From: SG8-39 sp041558415
GTDB lineage: Bacteria; Pseudomonadota; Gammaproteobacteria; Burkholderiales; SG8-39
Length of the DNA stretch: 29,428 nucleotides
Assembly (NCBI GenBank): GCA_041558415.1
Contig: JBFFEY010000037.1
Span: 1-29,428 of the forward strand
Direction: 5' to 3'
Shown here: positions 1 to 8,943 of the stretch, in pieces
Layout of the letters: each line of letters begins with the position of its first letter
Position numbering within the stretch: position 1 is the first letter of the stretch
Notes under the pieces: model-generated
What the model was told of the DNA's origin: nothing
The model's input: the letters and a program-made list of their open reading frames with translations, nothing else
The model's database searches: none
Position numbers and translations under genes: made by a program

Positions 1-795
1 GATGCGCGCCGGCGCCGGATCGACGCCGGCGCGCACGCGCCAGGGGCGCGCGGCGAGCGCGGTGAGCGGGCGCGCGCGCAGCGCGGTCTCGAGCACGGCC
101 GCGCCGAAGGCGCCGCCCCCGGCCGAGACGAGCACCTCGCCGTCGCCCGCATCCGCTGTGGCGTCGGCCGGCGCGCTCGGCTCGGGCGGGCGGTCGACGA
201 CGTAGCCGGTATAGGCGATGCGCGCGGCGATGCGCGCCGCGTGCGGGAAGGTGCGCTCGAAGGGGATGAAGGCCGGATCGCCGTGCACCAGCGCCCGGTC
301 GAAGTAGCGCTCGAACGCTTCCAGCATCTTCTGCAGGCGCGGCGCGTTGTCCTCGTTGTCCTGCAGCACGTCGCGCGCCGAGGAGACGATCACCGGGCGC
401 TGCGCCGCGGCCTGCGCCGCCTCGAGCAGCGGCACCAGCTCGAAGCGCATCAGGCGGCGGCCGAAGGGATACAGCTCGATCACCAGGGCGTGCGGATTGA
501 ACGCGCGCCACAGCGCGAGCAGCCGCTCGCGGCGCCGCGCCTTCCAGGCGTCGTCGACCGGATTGCCGTCGGCGTCCGTCAGCAGCTTGAAGCTGGGGTC
601 GGTCGCGACGCAGGGCGGCAGCTGCTCGAAGCGCGCCGTGCCGAGCGGCAGGTCGGGCACCGGGGTGCCGCCGCTCACCAGCACGACCTCGAGCCCGGCC
701 TCGGCGCAGGCGCGCGCGACGATCGCGCTGCGCTGCAGGTGGCCGATGCCCAGCAGGTGCTGGACATAGATCAGCACGCGGCGCCGTGCGCTCAT
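1..795 (-). CDS. MurG-like glycosyltransferase, 3'-truncated by window edge
   Basis: Partial gene: 265 residues are visible from an ATG at 795, and it runs off the left edge. The protein begins with a beta strand followed by a glycine-rich turn (VLIYVQHLLGIGHLQRS, residues 7-23), the GxGH loop that opens the N-terminal Rossmann domain of MurG/COG4671-type GT-B glycosyltransferases. A start of the second domain is visible near residues 230-245 (GEVLVSAGGGAFG), where the nucleotide-sugar half normally begins. It is a paralogue of the first gene of the operon at 3880-5112, which has the same GxGHLxR turn. Its ATG overlaps the stop of the upstream phosphatase gene (ATGA), so translation is probably coupled. 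It probably transfers a sugar from a nucleotide-sugar donor to an unknown acceptor in the cytoplasm. Fold assignment is good; substrate is unknown. Confidence 0.8.
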   Translation of the reverse strand, partial: MSARRRVLIYVQHLLGIGHLQRSAIVARACAEAGLEVVLVSGGTPVPDLPLGTARFEQLPPCVATDPSFKLLTDADGNPVDDAWKARRRERLLALWRAFNPHALVIELYPFGRRLMRFELVPLLEAAQAAAQRPVIVSSARDVLQDNEDNAPRLQKMLEAFERYFDRALVHGDPAFIPFERTFPHAARIAARIAYTGYVVDRPPEPSAPADATADAGDGEVLVSAGGGAFGAAVLETALRARPLTALAARPWRVRAGVDPAPARI

Positions 796-1403
796 GCGCG
801 ATCGGCCTCGGCGTTCACGGCGACGAGCGGCAGGTTGAGCGCGTGCACCTGCGGTCGGCCCTGCGCGTCGAGACGGAAAACCTGCAGCGCGTTCCAGTCG
901 AGCTTGGCCGGCGGGCGACCCAGCATGTCCCAGCCGCAGGCTTGCGCCAACAGCACGCGGATCACGCCGCGGTGCGTGAAGGCGAGCGTCGGCTGTGCGC
1001 GCGCAGCCAGCTCGGCCAGCCAGGGCTGCAGGCGCGCGAGGACCTGGCGCGGGCTCTCGCCGCCCTCGGGCCTGAAGTCCAGGCCGCGTGCCTCGTTGGC
1101 CTGCATCGCCGCGCCGAGCCGCGCGCGCAGATCGGCGATGCGCTCGCCTTCCCATGCGCCCCAGCGCATCTCGGCGATGCGCGGCTCGCGATCGGCGTCG
1201 GCGTGGCCCAGCAAGGTCGCGGTTTCGACGCAGCGCGCGAGCGGGCTGGTCACCGCCCGCATGCCGTCGCACAGCGCCGGCAGCGCGTGGCCGGCGAGCG
1301 CCGCGCGTCCGGCGTCCGACAGCGGCACGTCGGTCCGCCCCTGTATGCGCTTGTCGCGGCTCCACTCGGTCTGCGCATGGCGCAGGGTGGCGAGCAGCGT
1401 CAT
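792..1403 (-). CDS. Histidine phosphatase (phosphoglycerate mutase-like)
   Basis: A 203-residue cytoplasmic member of the histidine phosphatase superfamily. The catalytic motif LRHAQTEWS is at residues 7-15, with His9 as the predicted phospho-accepting nucleophile. The usual glycine after RH is alanine, a tolerated variant. Other family landmarks are the phosphate-pocket Arg in TSPLARCVETA, the acidic EMRWGAWEG block and the second catalytic His in FTHRGVIRVL. I chose the ATG at 1403 because it overlaps the stop of the upstream glycosyltransferase (ATGA) and gives a normal-length domain; the frame stays open further upstream without a domain match. Between glycosyltransferase genes it more likely dephosphorylates a sugar-phosphate or phospho-glycoside than acts in glycolysis. 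Glucosyl-3-phosphoglycerate phosphatase of mycobacteria is a known precedent for this family acting on a glycosyltransferase product. The role here is inferred. Confidence 0.88.
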   Translation of the reverse strand: MTLLATLRHAQTEWSRDKRIQGRTDVPLSDAGRAALAGHALPALCDGMRAVTSPLARCVETATLLGHADADREPRIAEMRWGAWEGERIADLRARLGAAMQANEARGLDFRPEGGESPRQVLARLQPWLAELAARAQPTLAFTHRGVIRVLLAQACGWDMLGRPPAKLDWNALQVFRLDAQGRPQVHALNLPLVAVNAEADRA

Positions 1404-2569
1404 GAGGCGGCCGCGGCGCGCGGCCAGGCGGCCGTGACCCGCGTGAGGGCGCGATCGAGAACCTCTGCCGCGGCCTCCAGGCTGCGCTCGCGCGCGACGA
1501 AGGCCGCCGCCGCCTCGCCCAGCGCCCGGCGGCGCGGCGCGTCCTCGAGCAGCGCGGCCACCCGCGCGGCGAACGCCGCGGCGTCGCCCGGCTGCGCGAG
1601 CAGGCCGGTGCGGCCGTCCATCACCACGTCGGGCACGCCGCGCAAGGCGCAGGACACCACGGCCAGGCCGGCCGCCTGCGCCTCGAGCATCGTCATGCCG
1701 TAGGCCTCGTTGACGGCCGGCCAGACGAACAGGTCGCCCGCCGCGCAGGCGGCGGCGAGCGCATCGCGCTCGAGCGCGCCGAGAAAGCGGCTGCGCCCCG
1801 GCGCGGCGGCCTCGAGCGCCGCGGTGACCGCGGGACGCGCCTCGCCGTCGCCGGCCACCAGCAGCTGCCAGGCCCGCGTTCGCAGCGTGGCCAGTGCCGC
1901 GGCGAGCGCGGCGTAGGAGGCCTGCTTGTCGCCGGGCCGCATCATGGCAGCCACGACCAGCCAGGGAATCGCGGGGTCGAGGCCATGCGCCGCGGCGAGC
2001 GCGGCGCGCTGCGGCGCGCGCGCCGCGCGCGCGGCGGCGAAGGGCGCGGCGTCGAGAAACGGCGGCAGCCGCAGGATGCGTTCGCTCGAGCCGAGCAGCG
2101 CGGCGAGGCAGGGCACGTCGTGCTGCGTCGGCGCGAGCAGCAGCGCGGCCTCGCGGATCGCGGCGGCGCTGCCCTCGTGGCCGATCGTCCAGGGACCGCC
2201 GGCCCGTTTCGGCGCGTGCGAGGCTTCCGCGATGACGTAGGGGATGCCGAGCCGGCGGCTGGCTACCGGGCCGAGCCAGTCCGGTGCCTTGTAGTACACG
2301 TGATAGGTGAACCACAGCGCCGGACGGGCCTCCGGCGGTCCCGCCTGCCAGCGCGCCGCGAGCTGCTCGCCGAGCGCCGTGCCCTGCGCGCGCAGCGCCG
2401 CCTGGCGCACGGGGTCGGCGTCGCCCACGTAGCTGCGAAAGCTCGAGACCAGCTCGACGTGGTGCCCGGCGCGCGCCAGCGCCTGCATCAGCAGGCCGGC
2501 CACGCGCCGATCGCCCGAGGGAACGCCGTGCGTCGGCGCCTTGAGCGGCGCGTAGAAGGCGATGCGCAT
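1400..2569 (-). CDS. Glycosyltransferase family 4 (GT-B)
   Basis: A 389-residue GT-B glycosyltransferase. The N-terminal domain opens with MRIAFYAPLKAP and a GDRRVAGLLMQAL helix. The C-terminal donor domain starts near residue 205 (WLVVAAMMRPGDKQASY) and holds LLVAGDGEARP. It also carries the EX7E motif NEAYGMTMLEAQAAG, whose two Glu residues typify retaining GT4 enzymes and contact the nucleotide-sugar. It then continues GVPDVVMDGRTGLL. It is cytoplasmic with no membrane segment. It lies 37 nt downstream of the preceding glycosyltransferase gene and its stop overlaps the phosphatase start. A TAAAAT box sits 6 nt before the ATG, so it may also have its own promoter. Donor and acceptor cannot be read from sequence. 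Confidence 0.9.
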   Translation of the reverse strand: MRIAFYAPLKAPTHGVPSGDRRVAGLLMQALARAGHHVELVSSFRSYVGDADPVRQAALRAQGTALGEQLAARWQAGPPEARPALWFTYHVYYKAPDWLGPVASRRLGIPYVIAEASHAPKRAGGPWTIGHEGSAAAIREAALLLAPTQHDVPCLAALLGSSERILRLPPFLDAAPFAAARAARAPQRAALAAAHGLDPAIPWLVVAAMMRPGDKQASYAALAAALATLRTRAWQLLVAGDGEARPAVTAALEAAAPGRSRFLGALERDALAAACAAGDLFVWPAVNEAYGMTMLEAQAAGLAVVSCALRGVPDVVMDGRTGLLAQPGDAAAFAARVAALLEDAPRRRALGEAAAAFVARERSLEAAAEVLDRALTRVTAAWPRAAAAS

Positions 2570-2575
2570 GCGCGC

Positions 2576-2581
2576 ATTTTA
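2576..2581 (-). promoter_or_regulatory. Candidate -10 box (TAAAAT) for the GT4 gene
   Basis: On the minus strand TAAAAT lies exactly 6 nt upstream of the ATG at 2569, inside the 37-nt gap between two glycosyltransferase genes. No good -35 hexamer is seen at the matching distance. The geometry fits a leaderless transcript starting at or next to the A of ATG. The same arrangement occurs before 6238 and, slightly longer, before 25247. Confidence 0.35.
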
Positions 2582-2606
2582 TGCCGCACGCTGTGATCGA
2601 CGCGGG

Positions 2607-3875
<1,269 letters not shown>

Positions 3876-3879
3876 GCGC

Positions 3880-5112
3880 TCACGCGCGGCGCGGGGCGAG
3901 CTGGTCTGCCGGGGCGGCGGCTTCCTCGCTGCGTTCGAGCCAGGGCGCGACCAGGCGCGCGACGTTCTCCAGGCCCTCGAGCAGCCCGGGCACCACCACC
4001 TCGGAGGGCAGGTTGCGGCGCGGCAGCGCGCGCAGCGCAGCCGCCATCGTCTCGGGATCGCGGCGGCCGTCGTCGGCCAGCATGCTCACCAGCCCGAGGT
4101 CCGCCGCGCGCGAGGCGCGGATGAACTGCTCGAGCCGCGGCACGGTGCGCGGGATGATCAGCGCCCGCTTGTTGAGCGAGAGCACTTCGCAGAAGGTGTT
4201 GTAGCCGCCCATCGCGACCACGCCGGCGGCGCGCTTGACCAGCGCCTCGAGGTGGTTGTGGAAGGTGATGGTCTCGACGCGCTTCAGGCGCGCGGCGCGC
4301 TCGATGAACTCGCCCTGCCGGTCGGAGTGCATGAACGGCCCGAGCACGACGAGCGCCGGGTAGGGCAGCAGCGGGTCGTGCTCGTAGGCGCTCAGCACCC
4401 AGTCGACCAGCGACTCGCCGTCGCCGCCGCCGCCGGTGGTGACCAGCAGGTAGGGGCGCCGCGTGATGTCGGGCAGGCGCAGGTTCGCCCCGGCGTACGA
4501 CGCTTCGCGCGCCAGGTAGCCGGTGTAGATCATCTTGCGGCGCACCGCGAGCGGCAGCGAAATGCCCTCCAGCGGGTCGCAGATCTGCGGCAGGCCGTAG
4601 ACCCAGATCTCGTCGTAGAAGTCGCGCAGCGCGGGCACCGCGTTCTTGCGCTCCCACTCGGGCGCGAGCAGGCGCGGTTCGTCCATCACGTCGCGCAGGC
4701 CGAGCACCAGCCGGGTGCCGCGCGGCTTGAGCAGCTTGAGGGTGTCGAGCACCTCGCCGCGCAGGCCGAGCGGTTCCTTGTCGACGATGAAGATGTCGGG
4801 ATCGAACACCTCGGCCGTGTGGCGGATGATCGAGGCGCGCATCGACAGCGTGCGCTCGATGTCGATATGCAGGTTGAGCGGCGTGTACTCGCCGTTGCGC
4901 AGCTTGATGACGCCGGGCACGCGCACGAAGTCGACCCGCGAACGGAAGTCGAAGCTGCCGATGATCGGCGAGCCGGACAGGATCAGCACCGACAGGCGCT
5001 CGAAGTGCTGGACCAGGGCGTGCGCGATCGTCTGGCAACGGCGCAGGTGACCGAGGCCGAAGGTGTCGTGGCTGTAAATGAGGATGCGGCCCGCGCTTCG
5101 AGCTGATGTCAC
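3880..5112 (-). CDS. MurG-like glycosyltransferase (COG4671 type), first gene of operon
   Basis: A 410-residue GT-B protein. It opens with RILIYSHDTFGLGHLRRC (residues 9-26), the glycine-rich turn of MurG-type enzymes. A long N-domain follows, with IFIVDKEPLGLRGE near residues 107-120. The C-terminal domain has YLLVTTGGGGDGESLVDW, then the donor-binding segment GVVAMGGYNTFCEVLSLN, equivalent to the GG..T..E loop of MurG. The start is GTG at 5112, supported by GGGGAG about 7 nt upstream; a longer alternative frame from 5173 is rejected as a shadow. It heads the minus-strand operon and is divergent from the ATP-grasp gene. By family it is a cytoplasmic transferase using a nucleotide-sugar. It is not MurG itself, since no mur or fts genes are near. 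Product unknown. Confidence 0.85.
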   Translation of the reverse strand: MTSARSAGRILIYSHDTFGLGHLRRCQTIAHALVQHFERLSVLILSGSPIIGSFDFRSRVDFVRVPGVIKLRNGEYTPLNLHIDIERTLSMRASIIRHTAEVFDPDIFIVDKEPLGLRGEVLDTLKLLKPRGTRLVLGLRDVMDEPRLLAPEWERKNAVPALRDFYDEIWVYGLPQICDPLEGISLPLAVRRKMIYTGYLAREASYAGANLRLPDITRRPYLLVTTGGGGDGESLVDWVLSAYEHDPLLPYPALVVLGPFMHSDRQGEFIERAARLKRVETITFHNHLEALVKRAAGVVAMGGYNTFCEVLSLNKRALIIPRTVPRLEQFIRASRAADLGLVSMLADDGRRDPETMAAALRALPRRNLPSEVVVPGLLEGLENVARLVAPWLERSEEAAAPADQLAPRRA

Positions 5113-5284
5113 GGTTATTCTCCCCTTGGCGCGTCACCGCCGGCCGCAGGGCGCGCCCGCCCCGGCGCGCCATCGGCAGGGCGGATTGTCATACCGGGCA
5201 CAGGGGCAACGCAAGCCCGCGCCGTGGCTGCCCCGGCCGCATGGCGCGGGGCTGTTGTGTTAGATAGACGCCTGCCGGCCCGCC
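5113..5284. promoter_or_regulatory. Divergent intergenic region
   Basis: 172 nt between the divergent GTG of the glycosyltransferase operon and the ATG of the ATP-grasp gene, so promoters for both must lie here or nearby. The minus-strand gene has a clear ribosome site (GGGGAG, about 5120-5125). For the plus strand, TTAGAT/TAGATA at 5260-5266 is a possible -10 box 19 nt before the ATG. I see no convincing -35 or operator. Confidence 0.4.
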
Positions 5285-6214
5285 ATGCCCAACCTGATCC
5301 TGGTTCACCAGCGTACCAAGCAGGACCCGAGCGATTACGCGGAGATCGCGCGGCGCATCGCGGCGCGCGCGCCGGATATCGCGGTGTACCTCGCCGGCAC
5401 CAAGGACCGCGACTGGCGCCCGGCCGGGTTCGATGCCGCCGCAGCGACCCTGACGGTCGCGCCGATGCCGCTGCGCGGCTTCGCGCCGCCGCGCGGCGCG
5501 GTCTGTCAGGGCTACGAGTTTCCCAAGGGCGAGCAGTACGAGCGCCTCGCCGCGATCGGCGTCGCGGTGCCGCGCTGGACGCGCGTGCTGCCGGACATCG
5601 CGCTCGATGCGAAGGACTGGGGACCCTACGTCGTGGTCAAGCCCGAGCTCGGCCGCAAGGGCGCCGAGATCTTCATCAAGCGCACCGGCCGCGTGCGCTA
5701 CCGGCCGCCGGAGAGCTACCCGCAAGACCACCCCGTGCGCAAGGCGCCGCTCGTCGCGCAGCAGTTCATCTACACCGGGCGCTGGCCGGTCAACTACCGC
5801 GTGGTGACGCTGTTCGGCACGCGGCTGCTGTGCTGGCGCTGCGAGGCCGACCACCGCTACTGGCCGCTCGAGTCGCGCTGGGACTTTCGCGCCACCGGCG
5901 GCATCACGGTGGTGTCGAACAAGAAGGACTCGCACTACACGCTGGCCTTCGACGCCGACGTGATCGCGCTCGCCGAGCGCGCGCACGCGGCGTTTCCCGA
6001 GCAGCCGCTGCTCGGCACCGACATCGTGCGCGATGCCGATTCGGGCGCGCTCTACGTCATCGAATGCAATCCGCGCGGCGACGCCTGGCTGATCGGCTCG
6101 GACACCGGGCGCGAGATCGAGCAGGCCAACGGCCTCGATTTCGCCGCGCAGTTCGACGCGCTCGAGGTGGCGACCGAGGTGCTGATCCGCGAGACGCGCA
6201 AGCGCGCCTGCTGA
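5285..6214 (+). CDS. ATP-grasp fold protein, putative ligase
   Basis: A 309-residue cytoplasmic protein with an ATP-grasp core. YVVVKPELGRKGAEIFIKR (residues 115-133) carries a candidate ATP-binding Lys119 and a glycine-containing loop. GTDIVRD near 244-250 and YVIECNPRGDAW near 257-268 give the acidic/Asn set (Asp246, Glu260, Asn262) that holds Mg-ATP in ATP-grasp enzymes. The N-terminal 90 residues do not resemble a named ligase. It is divergent from the glycosyltransferase operon, suggesting work on the same compound, perhaps joining a carboxylate and an amine or hydroxyl. It could also be a kinase-like or degenerate member. No signal peptide. It is followed 23 nt later by a cyclase gene that seems to have its own promoter. 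Fold likely; reaction unknown. Confidence 0.7.
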   Translation: MPNLILVHQRTKQDPSDYAEIARRIAARAPDIAVYLAGTKDRDWRPAGFDAAAATLTVAPMPLRGFAPPRGAVCQGYEFPKGEQYERLAAIGVAVPRWTRVLPDIALDAKDWGPYVVVKPELGRKGAEIFIKRTGRVRYRPPESYPQDHPVRKAPLVAQQFIYTGRWPVNYRVVTLFGTRLLCWRCEADHRYWPLESRWDFRATGGITVVSNKKDSHYTLAFDADVIALAERAHAAFPEQPLLGTDIVRDADSGALYVIECNPRGDAWLIGSDTGREIEQANGLDFAAQFDALEVATEVLIRETRKRAC

Positions 6215-6225
6215 GGCGCCGGGCG

Positions 6226-6231
6226 TAAGAT
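6226..6231 (+). promoter_or_regulatory. Candidate -10 box (TAAGAT) for the cyclase gene
   Basis: TAAGAT lies 6 nt before the ATG at 6238, with only GCCCGC between. No Shine-Dalgarno sequence can fit, so if used this promoter would give a leaderless mRNA. No clear -35 box is seen. It matches the arrangement before 2569 on the other strand. Confidence 0.4.
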
Positions 6232-6237
6232 GCCCGC

Positions 6238-7557
6238 ATGCTGATCGACGTCCGGCCGCAGGTGATCGTCGCACTGATGTGCCTGGGCATGGCGCTCGCG
6301 TTCGCCATCGCCGACCGGCGCGCGCCGACGAGCCGAGCGCTGTCGCTGTTCCTGGCCTGCGTCGGCCTGTCGATCGGCATCGGCGCGCTGGTCGCGCTGC
6401 CGTACAAGGCCAGTCACGGCGTGCCATGGTGGGGCGGTGTGTTCGCGATTCCCGAAGCGCTCGCCTTCGTCTTCGCTTACGAATGGATCCTGCGCGTGCG
6501 GCGCACCGTGCCGACGCGCAACCTGAAAACGCGCTTCGGCGACCGCCAGCTTCGCGTCGCGCAGGGGCTGGCGCTCGTCTACCTGCTGCTCGCGCTCGGC
6601 CTGCCGCATGCACGCTCGGCCTACTTCACCAACCCGGACGTTGGCATGCATCCGCTCACGACGCCGCAGTTTTGGCTGTTCGCAGCGCCGCTCGCGCTGT
6701 CGCTCGTGCTCGGCATCGGCTCGGTGCTGCTGCTGCTCAACCGGCGTCCCGACAAGGCCGAGCGGATCCGGCTGGTGGCGTTCATCGTCGGCGCGCCGAT
6801 CATGGCGCTGGGTCTGGTGGTGCCGGTCGACTACGCGCCGGTGACCACCGCGATCGGCCTGCTCATCTTTCTCATCGGCGGTGTGCAGTATCACGTCATC
6901 CAGGGTTCGCGCGCGCAGTTCATGTCGCGCTTCCTCGCGCCGCAGGTCGCCGAGCTGGTCCGCGAGCGGGGACTGCGCAGCGCCACGCAGGAGCAGACGC
7001 TGGAGATCTCGGTCGTGTGCTGCGATCTGCGCGGCTTCACCGCGTTCTCGGCCGCCACCGAGTCGCACGAGGTGATTCGAATTTTGCGCGAGTACTACGA
7101 TGCGGTGGGCGCTGCGGCGTCGGTGGTCGGCGGCACGATCAAGGACCAGGCGGGCGACGGCGTGCTGATCCTCATCGGTGCACCGATTGCCTTCGCCGAC
7201 CACGCGCAACGCGCGCTCGACCTGGCGTCGCGTATCCGCAGCGAGGGCAGCGCGCTCGCGGCGCGCTGGTCGCGCGCGGAGCGCCGGCTCGGCGTCGGGG
7301 TCGGCGTGGCGAGCGGTTACGTCACGGTCGGCGTGATCGGCGGCGCCTCGCGCCTCGAGTACACGGCCGTCGGTCCCGCAGTGAATCTCGCCTCGCGCCT
7401 GTGTTCCGAGGCGGCCCACGGCCAGGTGCTGGTCGATGCGCGCAGCTGCGAGCTGCTCGCCGACGAGGCGCGCCGCGGGCAACTCCTTTCCGGCGCGGCG
7501 CTGCAGCTGAAGGGATTCGCCGAGCCCGTGCCGAGCTTCACGCTCGCCGCGGGCTGA
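6238..7557 (+). CDS. Membrane class III adenylate/guanylate cyclase
   Basis: A 439-residue protein with an N-terminal membrane domain of about seven hydrophobic helices (near residues 8-24, 34-55, 64-84, 104-121, 142-163, 174-194, 198-216) and a C-terminal class III cyclase domain (about 255-438). The cyclase has both metal-binding aspartates, Asp263 in CCDLRGFTAFS and Asp307 in AGDGVLI. It also has Lys302 in the purine pocket, Thr376 in EYTAVG, and the transition-state pair Asn383 and Arg387 in VNLASRL, so it should be active. Lys plus Thr points to ATP rather than GTP, but this is not decisive. The membrane domain is not a HAMP or CHASE sensor and looks like an integral ligand- or lipid-sensing module. 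It probably makes cAMP at the inner membrane in response to an unknown signal. Confidence 0.9.
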   Translation: MLIDVRPQVIVALMCLGMALAFAIADRRAPTSRALSLFLACVGLSIGIGALVALPYKASHGVPWWGGVFAIPEALAFVFAYEWILRVRRTVPTRNLKTRFGDRQLRVAQGLALVYLLLALGLPHARSAYFTNPDVGMHPLTTPQFWLFAAPLALSLVLGIGSVLLLLNRRPDKAERIRLVAFIVGAPIMALGLVVPVDYAPVTTAIGLLIFLIGGVQYHVIQGSRAQFMSRFLAPQVAELVRERGLRSATQEQTLEISVVCCDLRGFTAFSAATESHEVIRILREYYDAVGAAASVVGGTIKDQAGDGVLILIGAPIAFADHAQRALDLASRIRSEGSALAARWSRAERRLGVGVGVASGYVTVGVIGGASRLEYTAVGPAVNLASRLCSEAAHGQVLVDARSCELLADEARRGQLLSGAALQLKGFAEPVPSFTLAAG

Positions 7558-7566
7558 GAGGGTGCG

Positions 7567-7809
7567 CTACTTCTTCCAGTCCATGATCGGCACCCAGGCG
7601 CGCAGCTCGCGTCCCTCGTAGATCCGTCCCTGGATCCGCTTGGCGAGCGCGTCTGCGTCCGCCTTCGTCATCTCCATCTCGATCACGGCGCTCGGGGTGC
7701 CCGATTCGTGGATGATCTTGATCGCGCTGACCGGGGCGAAGGCGCTTAGCGCGTCCTGAATGCCCTCTTCGGTGACGTCGTCGGGAAGGTTGCCGATCAC
7801 GATGCGCAT
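7567..7809 (-). CDS. Small RRM-fold RNA-binding-like protein
   Basis: An 80-residue protein consisting of one RNA recognition motif: strand RIVIGNLP (2-9, RNP2 position), helix EEGIQDALSAFA, strand VSAIKIIHES, strand SAVIEMEM (40-47, RNP1 position), helix KADADALAKRIQG, then GRELRAWVPIMDW. The ATG at 7809 gives exactly one domain; the frame continues upstream without similarity. The aromatic residues that stack on RNA in classical RRMs are replaced by aliphatic ones at both RNP1 and RNP2. It may therefore bind RNA weakly, or bind protein instead. Its stop lies 9 nt from the cyclase stop (convergent). It is divergent from the 349-residue hypothetical gene. Confidence 0.8.
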   Translation of the reverse strand: MRIVIGNLPDDVTEEGIQDALSAFAPVSAIKIIHESGTPSAVIEMEMTKADADALAKRIQGRIYEGRELRAWVPIMDWKK

Positions 7810-7822
7810 GGTGCCGAGCCTC

Positions 7823-7852
7823 TTGGTGCGGTGCGGGAGATGTCCGTATGAT
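7823..7852 (+). promoter_or_regulatory. Candidate sigma-70 promoter for the 349-aa gene
   Basis: TTGGTG (7823-7828) and TATGAT (7847-7852) are separated by 18 nt and lie 26 nt before the ATG at 7879. This is the best-formed promoter I can see in the window. It overlaps the 5' end of the divergent RRM gene's upstream region. Confidence 0.4.
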
Positions 7853-7878
7853 ACCGACGCTTCCCCCACATCGATCGC

Positions 7879-8928
7879 ATGGCGTTCGCCGAGCTTTTCA
7901 CCGACATCGCGACCCGCCTGTTCGGGCCGGCCGCGCCGCCCGACGCGGACCAGGCGCTGGTCGACGACGCGATCGAGGCGATCGTCGACGCGGTCGACCC
8001 GCGCATTCGCGCCGAGCGCAGCTACCGCAGGAAGCTCGCGCCCGGCGTGCGCCGCACCGTCGAGCACATGCGGGCGATCGGCCAGCGTCTGCCGGCGCCG
8101 ATTGCGCTGTCACCCGCCAGCTGGCGCAGCGAGCCGCTGCTGCGCTGCTGCTTCGCGCGACCCGAACAGCTGCGCGAGCTGCTCGGCCGCAGCCGCGAGC
8201 TGTACCGCTTTTTCGATGCCAACCCAGGCTGCGACGAGGCGCATGCGCTGCTCGCGCTGGGGCGCGACGAGCGCAGCGTGCTCGCGCCGGCGCTGGTCGG
8301 CGGCGAGCTGCGCCAGGACGTGCAGCAGGTGGTCGTGAGCTTCGACCGGCGCCGCCTGATCGCGCCCGCGGCGGACGCGCTCGGCTGCCGGCGGGAAGTA
8401 GGCGCCGCGATCCTGCGGCGCATGGCCGCGCTCGCCTTGCAGGGCATGGTCGGCAAGGAGCGCCGCGTCAAGGACCTGGAGGAGCGCAAGGGCATCCTCG
8501 CGACGCGCCTGCGCATGCTGCACCTGCGGCGCGACGGCGTTCAGCGCGCGATGCAGGACGAGGGCGAGGACGAAGCGGGCGATCCGGCGCTCGAGATCGC
8601 GCAGCTGGAGAGCGCGCTGCAGGCCACCGTCGACGAGTTCGTCGCGGCGAAGGCAAGCCTCGCCACGCTCGAGGGCATCATCGACAACGTGCGGCGAATT
8701 TTCGAGGCGCCGGAGAAGGTGCTCGGGCTCGAAACCGTCGAGCTGCGGCTGAGCGGCACCGGGGTGCGGGTCGAGGCCGGCTCGGGCGAGGCGGCAACCG
8801 AGCTGCGGCTGCAGGAGCTGTTCATCGGCGAGGGCTTGCGCGGCGTGATCGCCTTCGTGCGCTGCGCGCGGCAGGACATGCCGCCCCCCGACGAGGCGAT
8901 CCGCCGCGCCGAGCGCACGCTGCTTTGA
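7879..8928 (+). CDS. Conserved-looking hypothetical protein with coiled coil
   Basis: A 349-residue, highly charged, soluble protein that I do not recognise. There is no signal peptide or membrane segment. Residues about 196-275 are rich in Leu/Glu/Arg heptads (from ERRVKDLEERKGI to LEGIIDNVRR) and probably form a coiled coil or long helical hairpin. The C-terminal 70 residues (LGLETVELRLSGTGVRVEAG onward) look like a small beta-rich domain. Codon and base composition match the neighbours, and a promoter-like sequence precedes it, so it is very likely a real gene. It stands alone between divergent (RRM) and convergent (exported protein) neighbours. Nothing in the context gives a function. Confidence 0.8.
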   Translation: MAFAELFTDIATRLFGPAAPPDADQALVDDAIEAIVDAVDPRIRAERSYRRKLAPGVRRTVEHMRAIGQRLPAPIALSPASWRSEPLLRCCFARPEQLRELLGRSRELYRFFDANPGCDEAHALLALGRDERSVLAPALVGGELRQDVQQVVVSFDRRRLIAPAADALGCRREVGAAILRRMAALALQGMVGKERRVKDLEERKGILATRLRMLHLRRDGVQRAMQDEGEDEAGDPALEIAQLESALQATVDEFVAAKASLATLEGIIDNVRRIFEAPEKVLGLETVELRLSGTGVRVEAGSGEAATELRLQELFIGEGLRGVIAFVRCARQDMPPPDEAIRRAERTLL

Positions 8929-8943
8929 GCGCCGCCGGCGCCG

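Noticed and set aside
792..1403. Glycolytic phosphoglycerate mutase or alpha-ribazole phosphatase (cobC)
   Set aside because: The histidine phosphatase motif is shared, but the operon is all glycosyltransferases and no cobalamin or glycolysis gene is near. A specific name is not supported.
3880..5112. MurG (peptidoglycan GlcNAc transferase)
   Set aside because: Shares only the GT-B turn and donor loop. The gene is among other glycosyltransferases with no mur or fts genes, and a second paralogue is present.
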